Assembly: GCF_002946355.1 (NCBI RefSeq)
Contig: NZ_PKOZ01000008.1
Coordinates: 62,001-126,000 of the forward strand
DNA from: Pradoshia eiseniae
Lineage (GTDB): Bacteria > Bacillota > Bacilli > Bacillales > Pradoshiaceae
DNA: 64,000 nt
Direction: 5' to 3'
Part shown: piece by piece, positions 1 through 7,772 of the stretch
How positions within the stretch are numbered: the stretch's first letter is position 1
How the letters are laid out: each line of letters begins with the position of its first letter
Position numbers and translations under genes: made by a program
The notes under the pieces: generated by a model
Databases searched by the model: none
Seen by the model: only the letters and a program-made list of their open reading frames with translations
What the model was told of the DNA's origin: nothing

Positions 1-642
1 GCTTTGTCTGTCCTTGACCCTGCTGTTGGGACAGGGAATCTGCTCTTTTCTGTCATGAATGTCTTGAGTGGCAAGCAATTGAATGCCACTGGGATTGAAG
101 TAGACGAAACATTGGTCAAACTCGCTTATACAGGTGCGAATTTATTGGGTATGCCTGTCCATTTCTTGCACCAGGACAGCTTGCAGCCCTTGTTCATTGA
201 CCCAGCCGATGTCGTGATTTGTGATTTGCCTGTAGGCTATTACCCGGATAATGAGCGTGCAAAGGAATTTAAGGTAAGAGCGAAGGATTCAGAATCAATG
301 TCCTATGCCCATCATCTTTTCATTGAACAAGGCTTTACCTATTCTAAGAATGGAGGCTATCTTTTCTTCCTCGTACCAAATGATCTGTTTACGACATCTG
401 AAGCCCCTGCATTGAACCAATTCATTCATGAGCACGGATATATCCAAGGGCTTATTCAATTGCCGGAGAGCATGTTTAAATCCAAGCAGTCAGCAAAAAG
501 CATCCTAATTCTGCAAAAAGCTGGTGATGGAGTGAAAGCGCCAAAACAAGTGCTGCTAGTCAATATGCCGAAATTGTCAGACAAAACCGCAACAGCCGCT
601 ATGCTGAACAAAATCGATAATTGGATCAAGGCAGAAAAATAA
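1..642 (+). CDS. ytxK: YtxK-like class I SAM-dependent methyltransferase, 3' part
   Basis: The reading frame is open from the first base of the window, so the N-terminus lies outside it. About 213 residues remain. They contain the SAM-binding motif I (VLDPAVGTGNLLF) and a motif IV-like DLPVGYY segment, followed by a region resembling N6-adenine methylase subunits of restriction systems (SYAHHLFIEQGF, GGYLFFLVPND). In Bacillus the YtxK protein sits directly before ackA, as here. The family resembles DNA adenine methylases, but I see no restriction partner, so a solitary methyltransferase role is inferred and the substrate is unknown. Confidence 0.85.
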   Translation, partial: ALSVLDPAVGTGNLLFSVMNVLSGKQLNATGIEVDETLVKLAYTGANLLGMPVHFLHQDSLQPLFIDPADVVICDLPVGYYPDNERAKEFKVRAKDSESMSYAHHLFIEQGFTYSKNGGYLFFLVPNDLFTTSEAPALNQFIHEHGYIQGLIQLPESMFKSKQSAKSILILQKAGDGVKAPKQVLLVNMPKLSDKTATAAMLNKIDNWIKAEK

Positions 643-715
643 TCATGGCAAAGCTCCTGTAATTCATTCGTTTTTTCAATGTGTTAGAATTATGTGAAAA
701 TAATAAAATTTAATG

Positions 716-729
716 TGCAAGCGTTAACA
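716..729 (+). promoter_or_regulatory. cre site (CcpA) upstream of ackA
   Basis: TGCAAGCGTTAACA matches the cre consensus TGNAARCGNWWNCA at every position. Its centre (722.5) lies 56-57 bp upstream of the start site predicted from the promoter at 744-772. That is the spacing known for CcpA activation of ackA in B. subtilis, so activation by glucose is inferred. Confidence 0.8.
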
Positions 730-743
730 TGTAAATAATTCTA

Positions 744-772
744 TTGCTAGAACCAAACTTCAGTGGTTTAAT
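744..772 (+). promoter_or_regulatory. SigA-type promoter of ackA
   Basis: TTGCTA (744-749) and TTTAAT (767-772) are separated by 17 bp, which predicts transcription from about 779. The -10 box is weak, as expected for a promoter that needs CcpA bound just upstream. Confidence 0.6.
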
Positions 773-835
773 TGGATTCGAGGTTTAATTTTAAAATTAT
801 ATCACTATGGATAAATTATAGGAGCTGTGATTTAA

Positions 836-2023
836 ATGTCTAAAATTATCGCGATAAATGCGGGTAGTTCCTCGTTGAAATTTCAGTTATTTGAAATGCC
901 CGAAGAAAAAGTAATTACAAAAGGAATCGTAGAGAGAATTGGCTTGGCTGATTCTATCTTCTCTATTACTGTTGATGGTGAAAAGAAAACAATCGTAACA
1001 GATATTCCTGACCACTCTGTGGCAGTTAACCTTTTATTAGAGAAGCTAACAGAGCACAAAATTATCAACTCACTTGATGAAATCGAAGGTATTGGCCATC
1101 GTGTCGTTCACGGCGGAGAAATCTTCACTGATTCAGCTGTTATCACGGATGAAGTGCTTGCACAAATCGAGCAGCTTTCTGAGCTTGCTCCGCTTCACAA
1201 CCCGGCAAACGCAACAGGTATTAAAGCATTCCGCAATGTATTGCCAAATGTTCCTGCTGTTGCCGTATTTGATACAGCTTTCCACCAAACAATGCCAGAG
1301 GCTTCTTACCTATACAGCTTGCCGTATGAATACTACAAAGAGTATGGCATCCGTAAGTACGGTTTCCATGGCACATCTCATAAATATGTGTCTGAACGTG
1401 CGGCTGAATTGCTTAAACGTCCGCTTGAACAGCTTCGTTTGATTTCTTGCCACCTTGGTAACGGTGCAAGTATCACGGCAATCGAGGGCGGAAAATCCAT
1501 TGACACAACAATGGGCTTCACTCCTCTAGAAGGTTTAACAATGGGAACTCGTTCTGGTAGCTTGGACCCTGCGTTGATTCCATACTTGATGGAGAAAACA
1601 GACAGCACAGCTGATGAAGTAATAAATATCCTTAACAAGAAGAGTGGTATGCTTGGTGTATCCGGATTCTCAAGCGACTTGCGTGACATCGAGGATGAAG
1701 CAGCGAAAGGAAACGCTCGCGCTGAGTTAGCGTTGTCTAAGTTCTCTGACGGCATTCACAAATACATCGGTTCTTACGCAGCGAAAATGAATGGCGTTGA
1801 TGCAATCATCTTCACAGCTGGTATCGGTGAAAACAGTGCTGAGATCCGTGCGCGTGTTCTTCGCGGCCTAGAATTCATGGGTGTATACTGGGATCAAGAC
1901 GCTAACAACGTGAGAGGCGAAGAGAAATTTGTTAACCACCCTTACTCTCCAGTTAAGGTCATTATCATTCCAACTGATGAGGAAGTTATGATTGCCCGCG
2001 ACGTTGTTCGCTTAACAAAATAA
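836..2023 (+). CDS. ackA: acetate kinase
   Basis: The 395-residue product is full length for AckA, which converts acetyl phosphate plus ADP to acetate plus ATP in overflow metabolism. The ASKHA-fold signature is visible at the N-terminus ([11 protein letters not shown]) and the second phosphate-binding region as [25 protein letters not shown] and [13 protein letters not shown] correspond to the nucleotide and acetyl phosphate site. The ATG at 836 follows a spaced GGAG. The gene stands alone between its own cre-linked promoter and a terminator. The phosphotransacetylase gene is not in the window. Confidence 0.98.
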   Translation: MSKIIAINAGSSSLKFQLFEMPEEKVITKGIVERIGLADSIFSITVDGEKKTIVTDIPDHSVAVNLLLEKLTEHKIINSLDEIEGIGHRVVHGGEIFTDSAVITDEVLAQIEQLSELAPLHNPANATGIKAFRNVLPNVPAVAVFDTAFHQTMPEASYLYSLPYEYYKEYGIRKYGFHGTSHKYVSERAAELLKRPLEQLRLISCHLGNGASITAIEGGKSIDTTMGFTPLEGLTMGTRSGSLDPALIPYLMEKTDSTADEVINILNKKSGMLGVSGFSSDLRDIEDEAAKGNARAELALSKFSDGIHKYIGSYAAKMNGVDAIIFTAGIGENSAEIRARVLRGLEFMGVYWDQDANNVRGEEKFVNHPYSPVKVIIIPTDEEVMIARDVVRLTK

Positions 2024-2037
2024 TCGCTTTACAAAGA

Positions 2038-2070
2038 GACTGTGAATGCTTTGCATTCATGGTCTTTTTT
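2038..2070 (+). terminator. rho-independent terminator after ackA
   Basis: GACTGTGAATGC and GCATTCATGGTC pair across a TTT loop, and six T follow. Confidence 0.9.
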
Positions 2071-2183
2071 GCTGTTGAATGGGTCATGTAAACTTTATCG
2101 ACTAGCCTCTGCCTGAATGTGAAAGAATAGGAAGGAGGTATGTTATACTCTATATACATGTTAATTAAAGAAGAGGTGATCAA

Positions 2184-3014
2184 ATGGCGCTTACAGAGAG
2201 GGAAGGCATAATCTTACAGGAATTAAAAACGTGGGAAAGTGAAATGCGGTCTGATGAACCGACAGACTTTGAAGCCTATTATGATCGATTGATTGAAAGC
2301 TTGTTCACGCTGTTGCCTGAATCTGTACAGGAGGAGTTCTTCGCAAAGCTCGATAACTGGCTTTTTCATTTACACTCCATGATTCACGAATCTCAGTTCC
2401 AGGCTGATGCGAGAAACCGAATTCTTACGAATGCCCGTGTATTCGATGAACATGTCAAAGATATTGAAGGTTTGAGGGAGATGCCGATTGACCGGCTGAC
2501 GTATATCGCAGAGCAGCAAATGGCGCGCCACAGGCTGTATTCCCTAGTTCAAGGAGGCATTTCAGCAGCCAATGGCGGATGGGCGCTTGCGTCCGACCTG
2601 CCAGCGCAGATGGTCATTAATTTGCGGAGCATCCAGCTCATCGGGCTATCCTATGGGTATGATATCAGCACACCATATGAAACCACCTTGTCACTGAAGG
2701 TATTCCATGCCGGCACAATGCCAAAGCGAATGCAGAAATATTTCTGGGATGACCTTATGGAGGACTTAGAAAAGCCTTCTGATTACTTCTATGAAGGGGA
2801 AGAAATGAGCAACGTCTTTTGGTTTGATCAGCCTATTAAACAAATGCTCAAGGTACTCGCCATTTACTTCTTCCGCAAGCAGATGCTAAAAGGAGTGCCG
2901 ATCATCAGTCTCGCCATCGGCAGTCAAGCGAATTACCGGCTTACCAAGAATGTCACGACCTTCGCTAATCAGTTCTATAAATACCGCTATTTAAGAGATA
3001 AAGAAGGCGAATGA
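2184..3014 (+). CDS. EcsC-family protein
   Basis: The 276-residue protein has the look of the EcsC family: an acidic N-terminal half, then GGISAANGGWALASDLPAQMVINLRSIQLIG, which is the hydrophobic glycine-rich core of that family, and a C-terminal segment near LAIGSQANYRLTKNVTTFANQFYKYR. EcsC was named from the B. subtilis ecs operon, where its biochemical role is not settled; membrane association is inferred from the core segment. A GAGGTGA ribosome binding site precedes the ATG. An extended -10 (TGTTATACT, 2140-2148) lies upstream. The stop is one base before moaB, so the two are co-transcribed. Confidence 0.85.
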   Translation: MALTEREGIILQELKTWESEMRSDEPTDFEAYYDRLIESLFTLLPESVQEEFFAKLDNWLFHLHSMIHESQFQADARNRILTNARVFDEHVKDIEGLREMPIDRLTYIAEQQMARHRLYSLVQGGISAANGGWALASDLPAQMVINLRSIQLIGLSYGYDISTPYETTLSLKVFHAGTMPKRMQKYFWDDLMEDLEKPSDYFYEGEEMSNVFWFDQPIKQMLKVLAIYFFRKQMLKGVPIISLAIGSQANYRLTKNVTTFANQFYKYRYLRDKEGE

Positions 3015-3015
3015 A

Positions 3016-3537
3016 ATGACCCAATCCAGTACATACATCCATAAGAAAGAGGCTCCTAAGGTCGTGCGCTGCCAGATCATCACCATCAGCGATACGAGAG
3101 ATATGGAAAGTGATAAGAGCGGACAGATAATGCTGGAGTTAATTGAGGCATCAGGCCACAAGGTGGCAGGCCGGGAGATTGTCAAAGATGAAGCAGTACA
3201 AATTCGGGAGGCAGTCCTTCGAGCTAGTCAGGATGATGGTGTTGATTGCGTGCTGACTAATGGAGGTACAGGCATTGCCAAACGTGATGTTACGATAGAA
3301 GCTCTGTCTGAGCTATATGAGAAGGAGATACCTGGTTTCGGAGAGCTATTTCGGATGCTTAGTTTCCAGGAAGATATAGGTTCCGCTGCAATACTCTCAA
3401 GAGCGAGTGCCGGTGTTATTGGAGATACTCCTGTTTTCTCCACACCTGGGTCAAGCGGAGCAGTTCGCTTGGCCATGAATAAATTAATTATTCCAGAGCT
3501 TGGTCATCTATTGCGCGAAATCAGGAAAGACCGATGA
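3016..3537 (+). CDS. moaB: molybdenum cofactor biosynthesis protein MoaB
   Basis: The 173-residue product matches MoaB/Mog-type enzymes that adenylylate molybdopterin. The family features are ITISDTRDMESDKSGQ near the N-terminus, the central LTNGGTGIAKRDVTIEAL, and FSTPGSSGAVRLAM towards the end. It follows the EcsC gene by one base. No other moa or moe gene is in this window, as in B. subtilis, where moaB also sits apart near ackA and argG. Confidence 0.95.
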   Translation: MTQSSTYIHKKEAPKVVRCQIITISDTRDMESDKSGQIMLELIEASGHKVAGREIVKDEAVQIREAVLRASQDDGVDCVLTNGGTGIAKRDVTIEALSELYEKEIPGFGELFRMLSFQEDIGSAAILSRASAGVIGDTPVFSTPGSSGAVRLAMNKLIIPELGHLLREIRKDR

Positions 3538-3566
3538 ACCGTTCCATTGATGGGGCGGTTTTTTTA
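3537..3566 (+). terminator. terminator after moaB
   Basis: AACCGTTCCAT and ATGGGGCGGTT form a hairpin followed by seven T. Confidence 0.85.
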
Positions 3567-3571
3567 TAGGC

Positions 3572-3886
3572 TCATCTATGCGCCTTGCCTGATAGCTCCT
3601 CGTTTGTCCGAAACCAAATCCAGAGGTCATTTATGCATGAGGCGAGTTCAGAAATCTCATCATTGATTAAGCAGGACCTTTCAAAGTCCTCTTCCTCATT
3701 TAAATCATGTAATTTTTCGTTGATTTGCGCTTCGAGCTCCTTCACCCGGTCTGGGATGGTCCCCTTGATCTCCTCCCAGTGCATGAGAATCTCGGATTGA
3801 GTATCTGCTGAATAACGGGTCCAATCCCGTTTGAGGCTGGGAACATCGATGCCAAGCCGTTTGTCATGTACAAAATACATTTCCAT
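3572..3886 (-). CDS. hypothetical 104-residue protein
   Basis: I do not recognise this protein. It is highly charged, with a predicted helical and partly coiled stretch in the middle (WEEIKGTIPDRVKELEAQINEKLHDLNEEEDFERSCLINDEISELA) and no signal peptide or membrane segment. The ATG is supported by AGGAGG ten bases upstream on the minus strand. It faces moaB and shares the intergenic terminator region. The start signal and codon use look genuine, so a real small cytosolic protein is likely, function unknown. Confidence 0.7.
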   Translation of the reverse strand: MEMYFVHDKRLGIDVPSLKRDWTRYSADTQSEILMHWEEIKGTIPDRVKELEAQINEKLHDLNEEEDFERSCLINDEISELASCINDLWIWFRTNEELSGKAHR

Positions 3887-4028
3887 AACTATGAAGCCTC
3901 CTCTTGTTTATTACCTTTTATTGTATACAACTATCCTCAGAATAACGATTCTTTTAGACAAATTCGAGAAGTACATACACTTTGCCTCTTTCATTTGAAT
4001 AAAAAATTAGATATTTTCAGATAAATAC

Positions 4029-4057
4029 TTGAAAAAGCATTTTAAGATTGTTATAGT
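4029..4057 (+). promoter_or_regulatory. SigA promoter of argGH
   Basis: TTGAAA (4029-4034) and TATAGT (4052-4057) are spaced by 17 bp, giving a start near 4064. Confidence 0.75.
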
Positions 4058-4108
4058 GAATATCATATTAATTGCATAAAAACATATAATAATGAATAAA
4101 TATACAAC
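4057..4108 (+). promoter_or_regulatory. ARG boxes (AhrC/ArgR operator) of argGH
   Basis: AATGAATAAATATACAAC at 4091-4108 agrees with the Bacillus ARG box CATGAATAAAAATTCAAG at 14 of 18 positions. A second, poorer TGAAT-N4-TATTA element begins at 4057, overlapping the start site. Tandem boxes are usual for arginine repressor hexamers, so repression of argGH by arginine is inferred. Confidence 0.65.
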
Positions 4109-4130
4109 ATACAATGGAGGGAACAGGAAC

Positions 4131-5339
4131 ATGACAAAGGAGAAAGTCGTGCTTGCCTACTCAGGCGGATTAGATACATCGGTGGCCATCTCATGGCTGA
4201 AAGAAAAGGGGTATGATGTCGTCGCTTGCTGTCTCGATGTCGGTGAAGGAAAAGACTTGGAATTCATTAAGGAAAAAGCCATCAAGGTGGGTGCCTGCAG
4301 CTCTTATGTCATTGATGCGAAAGAAGAGTTCGCACAGGAATTCGCGCTCGTTGCCTTACAAGCACATGCCTTGTATGAAGGGAAATACCCGCTGGTCTCT
4401 GCTCTTTCAAGACCGCTGATTGCGAAGAAGCTTGTAGAGGTTGCAGAGAAGGAAAATGCGGTCGCTGTTGCCCATGGCTGTACAGGAAAAGGCAATGACC
4501 AAGTCCGCTTTGAGGTATCCATCCAAGCATTGAATCCAGACTTAAAGGTGCTTGCTCCTGTCCGAGAATGGAGCTGGTCCCGTGAAGAGGAAATCCAATA
4601 TGCAAAGGAAAACAATATACCAATACCCATTAATCTAGACAGCCCTTATTCGATTGACCAAAATCTATGGGGACGCAGCAATGAATGCGGTGTGCTGGAG
4701 GATCCGTGGGCTGCACCACCTGAGGGTGCTTATGATTTGACATGTGCCCTTGAGAATACGCCTGATGTGCCTGATACAGTTGAAATCCTTTTTAATGAAG
4801 GTGTTCCATTTGCTTTAAATGGAAAAGAATATCCATTGGCACAATTGATTCTTACCCTCAATGAAATGGCTGGCAAGCATGGAGTGGGAAGAATTGACCA
4901 TGTGGAGAATCGCCTTGTCGGCATTAAATCAAGGGAAGTGTACGAGTGCCCGGGCGCGATTACGCTGATTAAAGCCCATAAGGAATTAGAAGATTTGACT
5001 ATGGTGAAGGAGCTGGCTCATTTCAAGCCGGTTATTGAGAAGAAGCTGACGGAGCTTATCTATGATGGATTATGGTTCTCTCCTTTGAAGGACTCTCTCC
5101 TTGCTTTCTTGAAACAGTCACAAAGCCATGTAACAGGCATTGTGCGTGTGAAGCTTTTTAAAGGTCACGCCATTGTGGAAGGCCGCAAATCTGCTTATTC
5201 TCTATATGATGAGAAATTAGCTACCTATACATCAGCTGATGAGTTCGATCATACGAGCGCGGTTGGGTTCATCAATCTCTGGGGCTTACCGACAAAAGTG
5301 AACAGCCAAGTGCATATCCAAAAGAAGGTGACAGTGTGA
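4131..5339 (+). CDS. argG: argininosuccinate synthase
   Basis: This enzyme joins citrulline and aspartate using ATP to give argininosuccinate. The PP-loop motif [10 protein letters not shown] lies at residues 9-18, and further family blocks are [11 protein letters not shown] and [23 protein letters not shown]. The ATG at 4131 was chosen over the in-frame ATG at 4092 because GGAGG lies at 4116-4120 and because the upstream codons overlap the ARG box. The resulting 402 residues equal the usual family length. It overlaps argH by four bases. Confidence 0.98.
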   Translation: MTKEKVVLAYSGGLDTSVAISWLKEKGYDVVACCLDVGEGKDLEFIKEKAIKVGACSSYVIDAKEEFAQEFALVALQAHALYEGKYPLVSALSRPLIAKKLVEVAEKENAVAVAHGCTGKGNDQVRFEVSIQALNPDLKVLAPVREWSWSREEEIQYAKENNIPIPINLDSPYSIDQNLWGRSNECGVLEDPWAAPPEGAYDLTCALENTPDVPDTVEILFNEGVPFALNGKEYPLAQLILTLNEMAGKHGVGRIDHVENRLVGIKSREVYECPGAITLIKAHKELEDLTMVKELAHFKPVIEKKLTELIYDGLWFSPLKDSLLAFLKQSQSHVTGIVRVKLFKGHAIVEGRKSAYSLYDEKLATYTSADEFDHTSAVGFINLWGLPTKVNSQVHIQKKVTV

Positions 5340-6718
5340 AAAAGCTTTGGGGCGGAAGGTTCACCAAAACCGCTGAGGAATGGATTGATTCTTTTGGCGC
5401 ATCCATCTCGTTTGACCAAGAGCTAGTAATGGAGGACATCGAAGGGAGCCTGGCACATGTACAAATGCTAGGCTCCTGCGGAATCCTTACGAAGGAAGAG
5501 GAAAGTGTTATTAAAGAAGGACTCTCTTCCTTGAAGGTAAAGGCCGAGAAGGGGGAGCTCCCCTTTTCCGTTGACTATGAAGATATTCATTTGAATCTGG
5601 AGAAGCTATTGATTGATGAAATCGGCCCTGTTGGGGGCAAGCTACACACCGCAAGGAGCCGGAATGACCAAGTGGCGACAGATATGCATCTTTATCTGCG
5701 CCATCAAGTCGAAGAAATCATCGTGACCATCGAGGAGTTCCAGAAAACATTAATCGATGTTGCCGAGAAACATGTGGAGACGATTGTGCCGGGATATACC
5801 CATCTGCAGCGAGCTCAGCCCATTTCGCTCGGCCATCATTTCATGGCCTATTTCTGGATGCTTGAACGGGACAAAGAACGGTTTACAGACAGCTTGAAGA
5901 GAATCAATCTTTCTCCCCTTGGGGCAGGAGCGCTCGCAGGCACAACATTCCCGATTGATCGTCATATGACAGCTGAGCTGCTCGGATTTGAAGGTATTTA
6001 TGAGAATAGCCTTGACGCAGTCAGCGATCGGGATTTTATAGCGGAGTTTCTCAATCATTCATCGATTTTGATGATGCATCTCTCTCGCTTCAGTGAGGAA
6101 ATCATCTTGTGGTCAAGCCAGGAATATCGTTTCATCGAGCTTGATGATACATTTTCGACTGGGTCGAGCATCATGCCTCAGAAGAAGAATCCTGATATGG
6201 CAGAATTGATTCGCGGGAAGACAGGTCGCGTATACGGAAATGCCATTGGACTAATGACTCTTCTGAAGGGCTTGCCCCTTGCCTATAATAAGGATATGCA
6301 GGAAGACAAGGAGGGAATGTTTGACACGGTTATAACGGTCAAAGGTTCGCTTAAAATTTTTAACGGGATGATTGCGACGATGAAGGTGAACTCATCTGTC
6401 ATGAAGGAGGCAGTCTACCAGGACTTCTCCAATGCGACGGAGCTCGCTGATTATTTAGCAGCAAAGGGAATCCCTTTCAGGGAAGCGCATGAAATTGTCG
6501 GAAAGCTTGTGTTGAGCTGCATTCAGCAGGGCTGCTATTTACTCGACCTGCCGCTTGAGACCCTTAAGGATGCATCCTCACTCATTGAAGAGGATATTTA
6601 TGACGCTCTTAAGCCTGAGGAAGCCGTGCGCAGAAGGAATAGTGCAGGCGGAACAGGTTTTAAACAAGTCTCTTCAGCCATTGAGAAGGCCAGGGCTTTA
6701 CTATCCTTGGACAAATAG
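5336..6718 (+). CDS. argH: argininosuccinate lyase
   Basis: The 460-residue protein belongs to the fumarase/aspartase superfamily and splits argininosuccinate into arginine and fumarate. The signature loop [12 protein letters not shown] is intact near residue 280, and [18 protein letters not shown] and the HTHLQ-like [10 protein letters not shown] segments are present. It starts with GTG inside the argG stop (GTGA overlap), preceded by AAGGTGA, so the two genes are translationally coupled and make one arginine operon. Confidence 0.98.
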   Translation: MKKLWGGRFTKTAEEWIDSFGASISFDQELVMEDIEGSLAHVQMLGSCGILTKEEESVIKEGLSSLKVKAEKGELPFSVDYEDIHLNLEKLLIDEIGPVGGKLHTARSRNDQVATDMHLYLRHQVEEIIVTIEEFQKTLIDVAEKHVETIVPGYTHLQRAQPISLGHHFMAYFWMLERDKERFTDSLKRINLSPLGAGALAGTTFPIDRHMTAELLGFEGIYENSLDAVSDRDFIAEFLNHSSILMMHLSRFSEEIILWSSQEYRFIELDDTFSTGSSIMPQKKNPDMAELIRGKTGRVYGNAIGLMTLLKGLPLAYNKDMQEDKEGMFDTVITVKGSLKIFNGMIATMKVNSSVMKEAVYQDFSNATELADYLAAKGIPFREAHEIVGKLVLSCIQQGCYLLDLPLETLKDASSLIEEDIYDALKPEEAVRRRNSAGGTGFKQVSSAIEKARALLSLDK

Positions 6719-6730
6719 AGATATAACTTG

Positions 6731-6768
6731 CAGGCGCGAACCAGCTTTTGGTTTGGCGCCTGTTTTTG
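6731..6768 (+). terminator. terminator after argH
   Basis: CAGGCGC and GCGCCTG pair, with an inner CCA/TGG stem, and TTTTT follows. Confidence 0.85.
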
Positions 6769-6844
6769 TGGTGCAAGGGTCTCTCACAGGAATATGAAAT
6801 TCAATAGAAGAATCATAAGGTATAGTCCTATAAGTTAGAAATAC

Positions 6845-6880
6845 GACCGGGGGATTATGACAGACAATCTTAACCCGGTC
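6845..6880. other. isolated hairpin before the PTS promoter
   Basis: GACCGGG (6845-6851) and CCCGGTC (6874-6880) are perfectly complementary, with an inner GATT/AATC stem. There is no T-run, so it is not a standard terminator. It lies 90 bp upstream of the -35 box of the PTS promoter; its role is unknown. The rest of 6780-6970 is AT-rich with nothing I can assign. Confidence 0.5.
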
Positions 6881-6970
6881 TTACTGCATTCGCTATGTGT
6901 TGCATAAATAGTGTAAAAACACATTAAAAAAGTAAAAATTAAAATATTGTGACATAATAAAATTTTTAGT

Positions 6971-6999
6971 TTAAATTTGATGCACGGGATGATAATATA
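6971..6999 (+). promoter_or_regulatory. promoter of the PTS operon
   Basis: TTTAAA (6971-6976) and TAATAT (6994-6999) are 17 bp apart, and a TG dinucleotide one base before the -10 box makes it an extended -10 promoter. The predicted start near 7006 places the RAT element at the very beginning of the transcript. Confidence 0.65.
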
Positions 7000-7020
7000 G
7001 AATTAGAAATGATATATGTC

Positions 7021-7051
7021 TCTCATGTAACTGATTCGATCAGGCATGGTG
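7021..7051 (+). promoter_or_regulatory. RAT (ribonucleic antiterminator) for a GlcT-type protein
   Basis: The segment containing ACTGATTCGATCAGGCAT is nearly identical to the B. subtilis ptsG RAT as I know it. Its 3' part (CAGGCATGG) is also the 5' arm of the terminator that follows, so binding of the antiterminator protein would block terminator formation. Confidence 0.88.
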
Positions 7052-7107
7052 GTAAATTACTAGGTTACGAGTAACTTAGTGAAATTCCGCCATGCCTTTT
7101 TTTAGTA
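7042..7107 (+). terminator. RAT-controlled terminator
   Basis: AGGCATGGTGG (7042-7052) pairs with CCGCCATGCCT (ending near 7101), followed by T-rich sequence. An upper 10-bp stem, ACTAGGTTAC with GTAACTTAGT, continues the hairpin above an internal loop. This is the off state of the glucose-type PTS switch. Confidence 0.88.
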
Positions 7108-7170
7108 CTTTAAGAACTAAAAAAAGAGTTATATCAATTCATCATTTCAGACAGAAAGGAGCAATCAAGA

Positions 7171-7641
7171 ATGGCGTTTGGTTTTTTTAAGAAAAAAGAG
7201 ACTGATTTGTTGGCTCCGTTAAATGGAACGATCATCCCGCTAGAGGAGGTTCCCGATCCAGTATTCAGCCAAAAAATGATGGGCGACGGTATTGCGATTC
7301 AACCATCGGGCGGACATGTTCATGCTCCATTTAATGGAGAAGTTATTATGATTACACCTACTAAACATGCTATTGCTATTCGGTCTACATCTGGTGTCGA
7401 GGTTTTGATCCATATAGGCCTTGAAACAGTTGCCTTAAAGGGTGAAGGATTTCAACTCGCTGTTAAAGAAGGTGATCGTGTCGAGAAGGGGCAATTGCTT
7501 GTTGAGGTCGACTGGGCATATATAGAGGAGCACGCGGAAAATACGATTACCCCTATAATCGTGACAGATAGCGATAAGGAAATCACCTACAGCAGCAAGG
7601 GAAGCTGTGTTCAAGGAGAGACGGTCTTAATGACCATTTAG
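7171..7641 (+). CDS. PTS EIIA component, glucose (Crr) family
   Basis: The 156-residue soluble protein carries the EIIA-Glc fold from phosphocarrier HPr to the membrane permease. The phosphorylated histidine is expected to be His81 (VLIHIGLETV), helped by His66 (TKHAIAI). The N-terminal block LAPLNGTIIPLEEVPDPVFSQKMMGDG is typical of the family. A GAAAGGAGCAATCAAG ribosome binding region precedes the ATG. It lies after the RAT terminator and before the EIICB gene, so both are under the same antitermination switch. In B. subtilis the glucose permease carries EIIA fused; here it is a separate protein. Confidence 0.92.
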   Translation: MAFGFFKKKETDLLAPLNGTIIPLEEVPDPVFSQKMMGDGIAIQPSGGHVHAPFNGEVIMITPTKHAIAIRSTSGVEVLIHIGLETVALKGEGFQLAVKEGDRVEKGQLLVEVDWAYIEEHAENTITPIIVTDSDKEITYSSKGSCVQGETVLMTI

Positions 7642-7661
7642 TCTATTCCTGTATGAATATT

Positions 7662-7733
7662 AAGGAGGTGATGCCCGAGGCTGTGAATTTAAGTAAACGC
7701 TTACGCTCTTTGGCTAGCTATATGGCCAGATAG
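7662..7733 (+). CDS. possible 20-residue leader peptide
   Basis: A perfect AAGGAGGTG (7662-7670) lies immediately before ATG at 7671, and an in-frame GTG at 7683 is better spaced. The frame runs 20 codons to TAG (MPEAVNLSKRLRSLASYMAR). The ideal Shine-Dalgarno sequence with no long gene behind it suggests a short coding or standby site in the gap between the EIIA and EIICB genes. It may equally be fortuitous. Confidence 0.25.
   Translation, partial: KEVMPEAVNLSKRLRSLASYMAR
7692..7705 (+). promoter_or_regulatory. cre-like site between the two PTS genes
   Basis: AGTAAACGCTTACG matches the palindromic cre form TGTAAACGCTTACA at 12 of 14 positions. It lies inside the transcript, where a CcpA roadblock could lower EIICB expression; this is inference. 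Confidence 0.45.
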
Positions 7734-7772
7734 ACGTGGAGTTATGAAAAAAGAAGAATCGGAGGGAGTAAA

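Noticed and set aside
1378-1755. Minus-strand frame inside ackA
   Set aside because: It is a shadow of a highly conserved gene and has no features of its own; the same holds for the other long antisense frames in argG, pheT and dnaE.
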